Below, one piece after another: positions 9,740 through 18,694 of a stretch of 64,000 nucleotides of DNA. Each line of letters opens with the position of its first letter. The first letter of the stretch is position 1. Source of the DNA: Bacteroidales bacterium (lineage in GTDB: Bacteria; Bacteroidota; Bacteroidia; Bacteroidales; P3); contig JAILAT010000013.1 in the NCBI GenBank assembly GCA_024681475.1, positions 62,001 through 126,000 on the forward strand, written 5' to 3'. The translations under genes and the position numbers were made by a program. Below the pieces are notes generated by a model. That model ran no database searches, was not told the origin of the DNA, and saw only the letters and a list, made by a program, of their open reading frames with translations.

Positions 9740-10459
9740 TTATTGATTAGTTTTTACCTTGGCGGGACATCCCATGGCAACAACACCTGCAGGAATGTCT
9801 TTAGTAACCACTGCACCGGCTGCTATCACGGTTTTCTCGCCAATAATCACACCTGGTAACAACACCGCACCTTCTCCTATTGAAGCACCACGTTTGATTG
9901 TTGCTCCCTTATCATGCATTCCATCATAATCAGCCGCTCTTCCCATAGAGTTGTCGTCTGCACTCGACACACCTGGACCAACAAAAACATCATCTTCTAA
10001 TACTGCATTACCTGTGATATGTGTAAGATCCATCACCTTGGTATTATTACCAATCTTTGTGCCAAAGTTCACCGTCATGTTACGGCCAAGAATAACATTA
10101 TCGCCCAATTGGCAATTTTCTCTTATTGACACACCTTCACTTATTAGAGCATTCATTCCAACAGAAGTACCATAATAGACAATTGCATTAGGACCAATAA
10201 CACTATGGTCTCCAATAGAACATTTCTTTTCAAAAACAGGTTTTCTTGCCAAACCCGGTCCCTTGGGTTCTTTTCCTAAAAATGCATGAGGAAAAACCTC
10301 AACATTATTACCAATTACCACTCCTTCATTAATTACAGCAAAAGGGTGAATCACCACATTATCGCCTATAACGGCATCTTTTCTAATAATCACGTACTCC
10401 TCAATAGTTACTTCTTTTCCGATATGAGAAGTTTCAATTATGGCAGTCTTATTTATCAT
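9740..10459 (-). CDS. long hexapeptide-repeat acyltransferase (LpxA/LpxD/WbbJ-like)
   Basis: 239 residues made mostly of hexapeptide repeats from about residue 10 to 225 (VTIEEYVIIRKDAVIGDNV, VIGNNVEVFPHAFLG, GASIGEGAVLLPGVIIGEKT). It ends in VVAMGCPAKVKTN. The long helix and the FLGKEPKGPG insertion resemble N-acyltransferases that modify amino sugars, such as LpxA-like and WlbB-like enzymes, more than short acetyltransferases. It lies directly upstream of the MaoC-like gene and downstream of a PIG-L deacetylase, so it may add the acyl group made by the hydratase. That link is inference. Confidence 0.82.
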   Translation of the reverse strand: MINKTAIIETSHIGKEVTIEEYVIIRKDAVIGDNVVIHPFAVINEGVVIGNNVEVFPHAFLGKEPKGPGLARKPVFEKKCSIGDHSVIGPNAIVYYGTSVGMNALISEGVSIRENCQLGDNVILGRNMTVNFGTKIGNNTKVMDLTHITGNAVLEDDVFVGPGVSSADDNSMGRAADYDGMHDKGATIKRGASIGEGAVLLPGVIIGEKTVIAAGAVVTKDIPAGVVAMGCPAKVKTNQ

Positions 10460-10475
10460 TGTTTTCTGTTTTTAA

Positions 10476-11114
10476 TTATTCTATAATCATTCTAAGGGGA
10501 ACAAAACCCTCGGCATACCTAACCTTGTTAGCATACCCCCACATATTATTTCTCTGAATCACAGTATCGAACAAACGATTAAAACGATTATGGTCACCTT
10601 CGTAACAATTCAGTGAAGCAACTTTTTGATCCAATTCTTCTGAAATATCAAAAAATACAGTAGGCGTAAAACTATGTTCGAGTATGTACCCATTAGACTG
10701 GTACATCAGTACATTCTTACAATGACGTGAAGCTGTTTTACAGATACGTGAAGCCTCTACATGATCCTGATTCATATCATCATAATAATGCATGAATACA
10801 GTATCAATATTTAATTTGAAAATAATATCCTCAACCTTTTGCATCACTGGAGTAGAATAAAACAGTTGACAACACCTTTCCGGCTGGAAATCTGTTATTT
10901 CTTCAATCCCGAGAACTTTACAAGCATTTGCACTTTGGCGCAAACTGGGTTCGTAAGCCACCGTTATCTTCATGTTCTTGAAATCAGTCACATTATCTGT
11001 CAAAGTGAGCTTATAAACTTTCTTGCCCATTTTCACTAATTTTGCAGCTGTACCTCCTGCACCAAGTTCGGCATCATCAAAATGAGCACCAATAATTAAA
11101 ATATTATTCATCAT
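10476..11114 (-). CDS. PIG-L/LmbE-family N-deacetylase, second copy
   Basis: 212 residues from the first of two adjacent Met codons. The N-terminal motif IGAHFDDAELGAGG replaces the usual AHPDDE with AHFDDAE but keeps the metal-binding residues. The second motif is FMHYYDDMNQDHVEASR. It is distant in sequence from the PIG-L protein at 6803-7489, so it is not a recent duplication. It likely frees an amino group on a sugar intermediate that the adjacent acyltransferase could then modify. Only 16 bases separate the two genes. Confidence 0.85.
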   Translation of the reverse strand: MMNNILIIGAHFDDAELGAGGTAAKLVKMGKKVYKLTLTDNVTDFKNMKITVAYEPSLRQSANACKVLGIEEITDFQPERCCQLFYSTPVMQKVEDIIFKLNIDTVFMHYYDDMNQDHVEASRICKTASRHCKNVLMYQSNGYILEHSFTPTVFFDISEELDQKVASLNCYEGDHNRFNRLFDTVIQRNNMWGYANKVRYAEGFVPLRMIIE

Positions 11115-11239
11115 ATCTTTAAACTTTGAATTATTATTACACCATAAGATGCACCTTCTTCTAAACCGATAAGGAGCACATTTATATATAACTATATGTA
11201 TTTATTAGCTTCTCATAGAGCAATGACTAATAAAAGAAA
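11115..11239 (-). other. short intergenic gap
   Basis: 125 A+T-rich bases between the O-unit polymerase gene and the second PIG-L gene. I see no ORF, no clear hairpin with a T-run and no convincing promoter. Confidence 0.4.
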
Positions 11240-12481
11240 CTATGTGTTTTTTATGACTTTTTCTTTTAGTAAAAGAAATGAACAAGGGAATACAAAATAA
11301 GAGACAAACGCACCTGCTATAGGGAAATTATTATTAATCATAAGAAAGAAAACGGTTGCACCATAACAGAAAACATAATCTTTATTACGGTAAGTATGGG
11401 ATTCTGAAAACAACCTGATAAATGGAAGTAAAAAGAGACTAATAAGTAAGCCGCCAACTACGATACCAAATCGTGCAAGTGCATCCCAAAAAGTTGAGTG
11501 ATTACCGATGGCATTCTCTGTTAAATCCGTTCCTACGACTGCTCCTAGTATCGGGTGCTCAAAAAAAGTTTCCTTAGACATTTTTTTTACACCGCTGCGT
11601 GTGTCGACGTCTTCATCTACTTTTGTTCCAGTCTCAAAACTATACCTAATGCCTTGTAATCGCTCATATGTTCTTCCTTCTTCCGATAGGAAGTATGATA
11701 TACCATCTATTGCCGCAATGCCAACAACTTTATAAATTGGCGCAATCATTAACGCGACAATTACAAAAGGAGCAATTAGTTTCCTTTTTCTAGATAATAA
11801 TAAAAGAGCTGGCGAAACAAGTAAAAGAACAAATGCTGTGAAAAAATTGGAAAGAATAATTAAAACAGAGAAAACACAGAACAGAGAAACACACAACACG
11901 CGTACGGCCCTACTCAACTTTACACTAAAGAAAACATAAAATAATACAATAGCCAGCAAAAGGGTTGCATAGATAAAATTATAGCCTCCAACACCGGCCA
12001 TTAAATATTGCTGTGAATCCGCCATCTTATCTCCGGAAACATACACTATTCTAGCCGCATATGGATTGACAAGAAGTGTCGTTATTGTGGTTATTGAAAA
12101 GACAAAAAAGATAGGTATCGAAACGATAACCATATTTTTAAGAGTAGTCCAGTCCCTACACCTCCGATAGTAACAGAACAAGAAAAAAATGAATGGCATT
12201 TGAGAATGCTCCACCATATTATGCATCAAATCAGTTTTTCCAACAAGCAATGATTCAAGAATAATAATTGAAAAGCAAATCACATACAATACAAATGCAT
12301 TTTGCTCTTTGGAGCTAAAAAACTTCAGGTTTTTAATGACGACAACAAACCAGAACGCATAGCATGTTAACCATGTTAAGTTATAAAAAGGCAATAACGC
12401 AGACTGTGGTGCAACCCAAAGGATTATCCACAACAGTAAGACATAATCAACAATCTTAAAACTTCTAAAAAAACTCCACAT
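11240..12481 (-). CDS. wzy: O-antigen/capsule polymerase (Wzy-like)
   Basis: 413 residues, nearly all hydrophobic, with about ten to twelve predicted membrane segments. A larger polar loop lies around residues 265-325 (SEEGRTYERLQGIRYSFETG), typical of the periplasmic loop in Wzy and WaaL proteins. Sequence conservation in this family is poor, so the call rests on topology, length and the presence of a Wzx flippase and an initiating transferase in the same operon. It would join repeat units on undecaprenyl pyrophosphate in the periplasm. It is among the most A+T-rich genes of the window. A ligase role is less likely but not excluded. Confidence 0.75.
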   Translation of the reverse strand: MWSFFRSFKIVDYVLLLWIILWVAPQSALLPFYNLTWLTCYAFWFVVVIKNLKFFSSKEQNAFVLYVICFSIIILESLLVGKTDLMHNMVEHSQMPFIFFLFCYYRRCRDWTTLKNMVIVSIPIFFVFSITTITTLLVNPYAARIVYVSGDKMADSQQYLMAGVGGYNFIYATLLLAIVLFYVFFSVKLSRAVRVLCVSLFCVFSVLIILSNFFTAFVLLLVSPALLLLSRKRKLIAPFVIVALMIAPIYKVVGIAAIDGISYFLSEEGRTYERLQGIRYSFETGTKVDEDVDTRSGVKKMSKETFFEHPILGAVVGTDLTENAIGNHSTFWDALARFGIVVGGLLISLFLLPFIRLFSESHTYRNKDYVFCYGATVFFLMINNNFPIAGAFVSYFVFPCSFLLLKEKVIKNT

Positions 12482-12535
12482 TTACTCAATTATGCATTAA
12501 TAATTGCTCTCTAATTCAATGATGCAGCATGTGGC

Positions 12536-13681
12536 TTAAGAAACAACTGTATATATCGAGTTCAATATTGATTCATTGTCATAATCAAATTGCTGGGTCT
12601 CAATACGAAGGTTGTAATAAAGCTTTTTATCAGAAATAATCTCACGAATTGTCGAGGCTATCATTGATCTTTCAACAATAATTCCCCCTTCTCCTTTATT
12701 TATAAATTCTGGTGCACTCTCATAATTTACAGTCAGCACAGGAACACCAAGTAGTCTTGCCTCGGCAAACGTATGGTTAAATGTCTCGGACTCTGAGAGG
12801 CAAACCAACAGTTGGCTATTCTTAAGAAATGAATACGGATTAGATTGGTAACCCATTAAAAAGACCGTATTGCCCAACCCGTATTCCCTTATTTTTTTCT
12901 GAATCAAGTCATATTCTTCTGGAGTATTCTCCGTTTTTCCACCTATTATTAACCATTTAAAGAAACAACCAATTTCTTTTATTGAATGTGCCATGTCCGG
13001 AATCTCAGAAAAATGTTTTACTGGATCTACTCTACCAATAGAAATAAGGGTAAACGTGTTTTCTCCTGGTATAGAACACTCCTCCTCTGCGAGTCTATAA
13101 ACTCTATCTTTATTCAATAGATTATAAATAGCCAATGTTTTATCTTTGAGTTTTGGCATCACAGAAAGAAAGTTGTTCTTCGCCGTTTTAGAGACATTGA
13201 TAATAAAATCAAAGCGATTATAGATTTCTACTTCTGGTTTAATCTTATTCGCACTAATATAGCGACTGTATTCTGATCTCACCCATGCAATCTTTCTATT
13301 ATTTTTGAAATAAGATACAAGTTTTGTGGCATTTCCTTCTTGGAAGGCTATAATACAATCATATTTGTTTTTAGACAGGCTTTTTGCAATTCTTCTATAA
13401 TACAAAGAAGAAAAATCCATCCCCAACTTCCTAAAAACTCGAAACAGCTTCTTTAAAAATGTGAAACAGCCATGTTTTTTTCTTTCGAGACCATCCTTAT
13501 CTATCAATGGATTCAACACTTTGGCATATGGCTCCATTGCGGGTCGAAGAGCCCCTTGATTATTAATCGCATAAATACTCAATTCAAATCTCGAAAAATC
13601 GAAATTTGATATCATATTAATTAACGAGGTATTAGTACCTCCGATATCAAACGACGGAATAATAATTAGTATTCTTTTCAT
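12536..13681 (-). CDS. glycosyltransferase family 4 (GT-B fold)
   Basis: 381 residues. The N-terminus MKRILIIIPSFDIGGTNTSL is the typical GT4 start with the GGT loop. The donor half has ISIGRVDPVKHFSEIPDM and the acceptor/donor EX7E region SESETFNHTFAEARLLGVP, with a conserved YESAPEFI segment after it. It likely transfers a hexose or hexosamine to the growing repeat unit. The gene is A+T-rich and 15 bases from the WecF-like gene upstream. Confidence 0.88.
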   Translation of the reverse strand: MKRILIIIPSFDIGGTNTSLINMISNFDFSRFELSIYAINNQGALRPAMEPYAKVLNPLIDKDGLERKKHGCFTFLKKLFRVFRKLGMDFSSLYYRRIAKSLSKNKYDCIIAFQEGNATKLVSYFKNNRKIAWVRSEYSRYISANKIKPEVEIYNRFDFIINVSKTAKNNFLSVMPKLKDKTLAIYNLLNKDRVYRLAEEECSIPGENTFTLISIGRVDPVKHFSEIPDMAHSIKEIGCFFKWLIIGGKTENTPEEYDLIQKKIREYGLGNTVFLMGYQSNPYSFLKNSQLLVCLSESETFNHTFAEARLLGVPVLTVNYESAPEFINKGEGGIIVERSMIASTIREIISDKKLYYNLRIETQQFDYDNESILNSIYTVVS

Positions 13682-13696
13682 CGATTAATCTTAAAA

Positions 13697-14848
13697 CTAT
13701 TGTATATTCATTACTTCATATAATTTATTCTGTACGTCTTCCAAACTTCTATGATTATATCTCGACATATAAATTTGATAATTATGTTTGGCTTCATCTT
13801 GAGAAAGGCAGGACGATAAAGACGAAGAATCTAAATCATCTTCAATAGTATAAAAAATATATCCTAAATCATTCAGTTGACGTGATATGACACTATCTTT
13901 ATAAAGAAATACTTTTTTGCCAGTTCTTAGGCAGTACATCACATTGCCCATTCCTTGCTGTCTCATCATACCAAATACAGCATGTGAGATATTGTCAAAT
14001 AACTCAAAATACTTCTCGCGAGAAAGAAAATCCTTAAGCCAAATCACTCTGTCATCAGAAAAATGAGTTAATGCAATAAACTTATCTGCACCAGAAAACG
14101 CATCTCCATAACTTATCGGAACGACAATTTTTCTATTAGCATCAAAATCTATTGAGTATAGTGTTTCGAATATGTCTAGGTGATTATTTGTATAAGTGAG
14201 CGAATTCCCAACTAAGATATTCCCACATTGTTTCCTGTAATGGAAAGGAATATCTTGTCGAATCAAACCATAAGGAAATGGTTTAGCATGGAAAAAAGGG
14301 CATTGTTCTATCATTAAATCATAATCAATCGGAATACTTGGTATAAAATAATCTACTCTTTTTACGGCTTTTCTCCTTATCCACTCATAATTATTTTTAA
14401 TTATTTTTTGATACAATGATATATGAAAGCTTTCATGTTGTTTTATGTAATCCAAAGTTAGTTTCTTATACAATGGAATATTAAGCAAAGGGGTAGAATG
14501 GTATCGACCCAAATAAATATCATACCCCCAAGACCACCAAATAACTTTTGCTTTGTGCCTTACTAATCTAGAAAAAAAATAATTACGGCCCAATAGAGTG
14601 TGAAAAAAAACAATATCTATATCTTTTTTCCTCAGTTCTTTAATATAGTTGAATATACCATTGACTATATTAATTTTATCACTTTTCTTGATATATTTAA
14701 ATTTATAGTTCTTATTCTTTGTATAAAAAAAATAACGATTTTCTACATTAGATAGACTATCATAGAAGTCTGCTGTACTATCGAAGAACTTTTCATCAGG
14801 AAAAACATGAAAAATAGTTATTGTTTTATTCTCAGCCATGGTTGCCAT
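13697..14848 (-). CDS. WecF-like 4-acetamido-4,6-dideoxyhexosyl transferase (GT56 family)
   Basis: 383 residues, the length of WecF-type enzymes. Recognisable features are the start ITIFHVFPDEKFFD, the VIWWSWGYDIYLG segment (WGYD is characteristic) and the C-terminal block FGMMRQQGMGNVMYCLRTG. WecF moves Fuc4NAc from its dTDP donor onto the lipid-linked enterobacterial common antigen intermediate. The presence of rfbA and a DegT aminotransferase in the same operon fits a dTDP-4-amino-sugar donor. Family assignment is fairly firm; the exact sugar is inference. Confidence 0.75.
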   Translation of the reverse strand: MATMAENKTITIFHVFPDEKFFDSTADFYDSLSNVENRYFFYTKNKNYKFKYIKKSDKINIVNGIFNYIKELRKKDIDIVFFHTLLGRNYFFSRLVRHKAKVIWWSWGYDIYLGRYHSTPLLNIPLYKKLTLDYIKQHESFHISLYQKIIKNNYEWIRRKAVKRVDYFIPSIPIDYDLMIEQCPFFHAKPFPYGLIRQDIPFHYRKQCGNILVGNSLTYTNNHLDIFETLYSIDFDANRKIVVPISYGDAFSGADKFIALTHFSDDRVIWLKDFLSREKYFELFDNISHAVFGMMRQQGMGNVMYCLRTGKKVFLYKDSVISRQLNDLGYIFYTIEDDLDSSSLSSCLSQDEAKHNYQIYMSRYNHRSLEDVQNKLYEVMNIQ

Positions 14849-14909
14849 TTTATTTTATGTTTTATACGCCCAATAATTTTCATTATTCTATCCTTGACTC
14901 CAAGAAAAA

Positions 14910-15275
14910 CTAATCCTTATTGTTCTTGCCAAAAATGTATCCTAAAGCTAATGTTATTAACGGTGTGATGATACCCCAAAAGTCTATCACCTGACCATGC
15001 GTTGAAACCGGCTCGTGAAATAACATAAAGACAGTATATCCTGTCGCAATAAAAACAAGCAAAAATATCAGCAAACCAGCGATATTATTGGAAGAATGTT
15101 CCCGTGCGCCCCAAACACGTCCCAATAATCCCCGAGATTCTTTCTTCTCTTCCTTGGATATTTTTTGTGACTCCAAGTTTGAATCTATTATCTTCTTATT
15201 AACAGATGTGGGAAGATTAGGATTCAACTGGGTAGTACCTTCATTTATTTTCGGTTGCCGAATTTGGTTCTCCAT
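14910..15275 (-). CDS. small membrane protein of unknown function
   Basis: 121 residues. A polar, charged N-terminus of about 65 residues (with a run of Glu, Lys and Arg around 38-50) is followed by two hydrophobic segments: NIAGLLIFLLVFIATGYTVF and the stretch VIDFWGIITPLITLALGYIFG. It ends in GKNNKD, so both ends are probably cytoplasmic. The start lies 35 bases inside the upstream gene, suggesting coupled translation and a shared function. I do not recognise the family. The topology resembles small holin-like or membrane-anchor proteins, but nothing more can be claimed. Confidence 0.6.
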   Translation of the reverse strand: MENQIRQPKINEGTTQLNPNLPTSVNKKIIDSNLESQKISKEEKKESRGLLGRVWGAREHSSNNIAGLLIFLLVFIATGYTVFMLFHEPVSTHGQVIDFWGIITPLITLALGYIFGKNNKD

Positions 15276-15624
15276 TGCTAATGTTATCTCCTAAATACCA
15301 TGTATGGATGATGGTCTTATTGTTATTGTTCTGCATACCAATTATTTTGATATGTAGAAACAACTTACGGCCATTATAATTACCAATCTCTATGGGCTCA
15401 ATAAACTCCGTTCCTAAAGGATTATTAAAGTTTTGAATATTAATCTGCAACTCTTTCTTTTCATTCATATCTGCAGACATATCTTGTTTTCCATCCTCAG
15501 TGGTAACAAAACACAAACGGACAACCATACCTTCGGTCAGTGTAAAGACGGTATCGCCGTTGTTGAAACTTGTCACACATCCCGACTCAAGAATCTCATA
15601 TGAGCCTACTTTTATACTTTGCAT
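15241..15624 (-). CDS. small soluble protein of unknown function, paired with a membrane protein
   Basis: 127 residues, no signal peptide or membrane segment. It appears beta-rich (VGSYEILESGCVTSF, TVFTLTEGMVVRLCFVTTED, KKELQINIQNFNNPLGTEF, RKLFLHIKIIGMQ), suggesting a small beta-sandwich. Its 3' end overlaps the next gene by 35 bases. It lies between a sugar kinase and a WecF-like transferase but has no obvious polysaccharide role. I recall similar uncharacterised small proteins in varied bacterial genomes but cannot name the family with confidence. Confidence 0.6.
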   Translation of the reverse strand: MQSIKVGSYEILESGCVTSFNNGDTVFTLTEGMVVRLCFVTTEDGKQDMSADMNEKKELQINIQNFNNPLGTEFIEPIEIGNYNGRKLFLHIKIIGMQNNNNKTIIHTWYLGDNISNGEPNSATENK

Positions 15625-15642
15625 TTTAATAAATGTTTCTTA

Positions 15643-16665
15643 TTATCTTATTATTCTCCCAGAACCAGTTGAATTCATCAAGCTCTCGACTTCTGCCACT
15701 GACACCATATTGAAATCACCTTCAATTGTCTGCTTTAGGCAACTAGCTGCGACTGCAAACTCGAGAGCCTTCTGTGGTTCATCATATTTGGTCAGTCCAT
15801 ATATCAATCCTGCGCCAAACGAATCACCCCCGCCAATGCGGTCAACAATATGGATGGTATATTTGCGGCTTGTATAGACCCGTTGACCATCAAAAAGAAT
15901 AGCCGACCAATTGTTGTCACTGGCAGAAATAGATTCGCGTAAAGTAATGGCCACTTTCTTAAAATCAAATTTCTCATTCAACTGTCGAGCCACTGATGCA
16001 TAAGACTGCTCATCTAGTACACCACTATTCACGTCACCATTATCCGCTTTGATGCCAAAGACATCAGCAGAATCTTCTTCGTTAGCGATGCAGACATCCA
16101 CATAGTGGCAAAGTTTCGTCATCACTTCCTTGGCACGTTCTCGGCTCCAAAGTTTCTTGCGATAGTTAAGGTCGCAACTGATGGTGATACCCTTTGCCTT
16201 GGCCACTTTACATGCATCAAGACATATTGTGGCTAAAGAGTCACATAAAGCCGGAGTTATGCCCGTCCAATGGAACCATTCAACCCCCTCAAAAATAGCA
16301 TCCCAATCAAAATCTATCTGAGTGGCACATGCAATTGCTGAACCTTTTCTATCGTAGATAACTTTTGAAGGTCTCTGGCTAGCTCCTTTCTCCGCAAAGT
16401 AAATGCCTATTCGGTCACCTCCACGAGCCACTTTACTGGTGTCGACGCCATAGTGGCGTAGAGTATTGATGGCCGCATCGCCGAAGTCATTGTCAGGCAA
16501 TTTACTTACAAAGATTGAATTCAATCCATAATTTGCTAAAGAAACCGCCACATTTGCTTCGGCTCCAGCATATTCGACGTTCATTGCATCTGCCTGCAAA
16601 AAACGTTTATAAAACAGAGGAGAGAACTTCATCATAATCTCTCCAAAAGTCACTATTTTCTTCAT
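15643..16665 (-). CDS. PfkB-family sugar kinase, 2-keto-3-deoxygluconate kinase-like
   Basis: 340 residues. The start IVTFGEIMMKFSPLFYKRF and the GGAEAN-like block AGAEANVAVSLANYG are typical of KdgK. The ATP/anion-hole motif near the end is DRIGGGDSFGAGLIYGL, with the catalytic Asp in GGGD. KdgK phosphorylates 2-keto-3-deoxygluconate at C6. Here it is 2 bases from an HpcH/HpaI aldolase gene and near a CMP-sugar synthetase-like gene, so it may act on a ketodeoxy acid made for the polysaccharide instead of in catabolism. Enzyme class is firm; substrate is inferred. Confidence 0.85.
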   Translation of the reverse strand: MKKIVTFGEIMMKFSPLFYKRFLQADAMNVEYAGAEANVAVSLANYGLNSIFVSKLPDNDFGDAAINTLRHYGVDTSKVARGGDRIGIYFAEKGASQRPSKVIYDRKGSAIACATQIDFDWDAIFEGVEWFHWTGITPALCDSLATICLDACKVAKAKGITISCDLNYRKKLWSRERAKEVMTKLCHYVDVCIANEEDSADVFGIKADNGDVNSGVLDEQSYASVARQLNEKFDFKKVAITLRESISASDNNWSAILFDGQRVYTSRKYTIHIVDRIGGGDSFGAGLIYGLTKYDEPQKALEFAVAASCLKQTIEGDFNMVSVAEVESLMNSTGSGRIIR

Positions 16666-16667
16666 GT

Positions 16668-17441
16668 TTACTTGTTAAGCTGGAAACGCATACGCTCAAT
16701 ACGAGCCTCGTCCTCATTGGATAAACGAGTATAGTAGTTCTTCTTATTCAATAGCCAAAGCAACTCAAAATTCAAAGCTTTGTGAATGGCTTTTTTCAAA
16801 TGCTCCCCGTTGTTATCCATTGTAATAATCACTTTACGAGTCTCAAATCGCTCAGCCACATCGCTCATGCCTATCACAAATGGTATGCTCTCAATGCCGA
16901 TATTACCACCAAAGTTGGTTGTATGGCCTTCCGCTTTCGACATCTGTAAAAGGTCTCTAGTAGCATCAAACACCGGTTTGCTTTCAATATCTTTTCGGTC
17001 GATACCCATCGATGCTGAAAGGTCACTGCGACCTACTGTTACTGCATTCAAGAAACCGTTTCCAGCCTCGAGAATCTCCTTGTAGTTAGCGTGGCAAGTT
17101 TTGGTTTCGGCATTGATAATCCATTCTACGGAGTCAATTTCATTGCCATAAACACGCTTCGCGGCGGATGCAAACTTTCTCATCGCAAATGGAGTTTCAA
17201 TCATGGGAGCCATAATACCTGTAGCACCCAGCAATTTGCATTGCTGCATATCATGAACGGCCTCGCAACCACCTATTTTCGTAATGAAAGCCAAATCAGC
17301 TCGTATGACTAATTCTCTAAGACTGATTAATTCGTCCATTCTTGCACCTTCCGCCTCAAATTCAGCTTTGATGCCATATACTCCATAAACCTCCTTTAAT
17401 TCCAGAAGAGCGTTTAACATTTGTTTTTCTTCCCTGTTCAT
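16668..17441 (-). CDS. HpcH/HpaI aldolase / citrate lyase family protein
   Basis: 257 residues, a complete TIM-barrel class II aldolase of the HpcH/HpaI type. Visible elements are VYGIKAEFEAEGAR (substrate/phosphate loop), FITKIGGCEAVHDM, the metal-ligand-like segment GIMAPMIETP, and NAVTVGRSDLSASMG. Members make or cleave 2-keto-3-deoxy acids from pyruvate and an aldehyde. The location between a ketodeoxysugar kinase and an acylneuraminate cytidylyltransferase-like gene is unusual for a catabolic enzyme and suggests a biosynthetic aldol step. Confidence 0.85.
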   Translation of the reverse strand: MNREEKQMLNALLELKEVYGVYGIKAEFEAEGARMDELISLRELVIRADLAFITKIGGCEAVHDMQQCKLLGATGIMAPMIETPFAMRKFASAAKRVYGNEIDSVEWIINAETKTCHANYKEILEAGNGFLNAVTVGRSDLSASMGIDRKDIESKPVFDATRDLLQMSKAEGHTTNFGGNIGIESIPFVIGMSDVAERFETRKVIITMDNNGEHLKKAIHKALNFELLWLLNKKNYYTRLSNEDEARIERMRFQLNK

Positions 17442-17501
17442 AATATTCTTATTGATTATTATGTTTTGATTACTTGATATTAATTCAAAAACAATATTGC
17501 T

Positions 17502-18191
17502 TTAATCTAGCAAATCTTTTTTTTCAATTTGAGTTTTTATATACAATTGTTCGGCAATATAAAAGTCAAGTGGAGTATCAATGTCCACTGCCTCAATATC
17601 ACTTGTGATAACAAAATCCGGCTTCTTCCCAATAATGTTGTGATTCTTAATCAAATCTTCTCTCTTCACAACGGTTGTGCCAAAATTCAATGCAACAACA
17701 TCAGGTAGATTTTGTGAATTGGGGGCATTAAGTGGATCGTAATTCATTGCCTTACCATCCAACCATAAAAACTCCTTGATGGAAGAAACTGTTGAAACGC
17801 AATCGTGTTCACCTTTATCTTCTAAGAACTTTTTGATACATGCAGAAACTGTTTCTGGCTTCACGAATGGAGATGTACATGGGGTATATATAAAAACATC
17901 TGTATCTGTTACTTCGCCCAAGTGTTTAAAAAAATCACTTCCAGAACACTGTGATGAGGCATAGTATTCATCACGACGATGATAATTTACCTTGGTTCCT
18001 GCATATTCTTCCTCAACGAATTCTATCGCCGCTTCTGAATTTGTATTAACTATAATCTCATCTATTTCTGGCACCTGAAGCAACGATTTAATTTTCACTT
18101 CAAGAAGGGTGGTCCCTGCAAAAGGACGAAGGTTCTTGTCCTTTACTCTTTGTGAACCCTTACGAACTGGTATAACTGCTGTGATTTTCAT
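17502..18191 (-). CDS. acylneuraminate cytidylyltransferase-family protein (CMP-sugar synthetase-like)
   Basis: 229 residues, the usual length of the NeuA/KdsB-type catalytic domain. The nucleotide-binding signature IPVRKGSQRVKDKNLRPFAG lies at residues 6-25. Further conserved pieces are IIVNTNSEAA, the DVFIYTPCTSPFVKP core and the acidic end SDIEAVDIDTPLDF. These enzymes activate ulosonic acids (sialic, legionaminic, pseudaminic or Kdo) with CTP. No NeuB-type condensing synthase is present in the window, so the keto acid may come from one of the aldolase-like proteins nearby. Confidence 0.87.
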   Translation of the reverse strand: MKITAVIPVRKGSQRVKDKNLRPFAGTTLLEVKIKSLLQVPEIDEIIVNTNSEAAIEFVEEEYAGTKVNYHRRDEYYASSQCSGSDFFKHLGEVTDTDVFIYTPCTSPFVKPETVSACIKKFLEDKGEHDCVSTVSSIKEFLWLDGKAMNYDPLNAPNSQNLPDVVALNFGTTVVKREDLIKNHNIIGKKPDFVITSDIEAVDIDTPLDFYIAEQLYIKTQIEKKDLLD

Positions 18192-18251
18192 AAATTGATA
18201 TATTATTATTTAGTTATTATCTAAAGCTTTTTTTACCGACACGTAATCCCA

Positions 18252-18694
18252 TTAGAATTGAATACCACGAGTGATATCAAAGTCTATTTTCTTCATAGGA
18301 ACATGTATTTCGACATTTCGTAACACTTCAAGATTCTTTTGTGGGTAATGGTCTTTGTAATAGTCAATGAACTTACCGTGAACATACCTCTTGGAAATGA
18401 TAACATTATTATTCGGTGTGTCGAGATAATCGTTCACCGGAATTACGATAATACAATCTTGGTCAAACAGATCACCCAGTTTGATGATTATTGTCTTGTT
18501 TTGTTAAGCCGTATAGAGTCAACCTTCTTTCTTATGCTTTTAATTACCGCATAAATCACTGAAATGGTTACTCCACCAATCCATAGTAGCGGACAGTTAA
18601 TCTATGGAAAGATGACGACTACTATTGTGAGCAAGTTAGAAAGTGCGCCCATGGCAGAGTCAAAGTGTATTCCAAGCCGTTTTATCTTTTTCAT
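18252..18694 (-). pseudogene. broken membrane-anchored macro-domain (ThsA-macro-like) gene
   Basis: Read on the minus strand, an ATG at 18694 opens a frame encoding MKKIKRLGIHFDSAMGALS and a hydrophobic segment. An in-frame TAG (18602-18604) interrupts it, and the same frame then continues through a second hydrophobic segment (WIGGVTISVIYAVIKSI). At about 18490-18503 the coding moves to another frame that reads TIIIKLGDLFDQD, IIVIPVNDYLDT and ISKRYVHGKFIDYY, ending at 18252. This order (two membrane segments, then a GD-F / PVN-Y-DT / HGKFI domain) matches TM-anchored macro-like proteins of the ThsA_Macro type as I recall them. The domain is also cut short at its end, so the gene looks dead. 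Confidence 0.6.
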
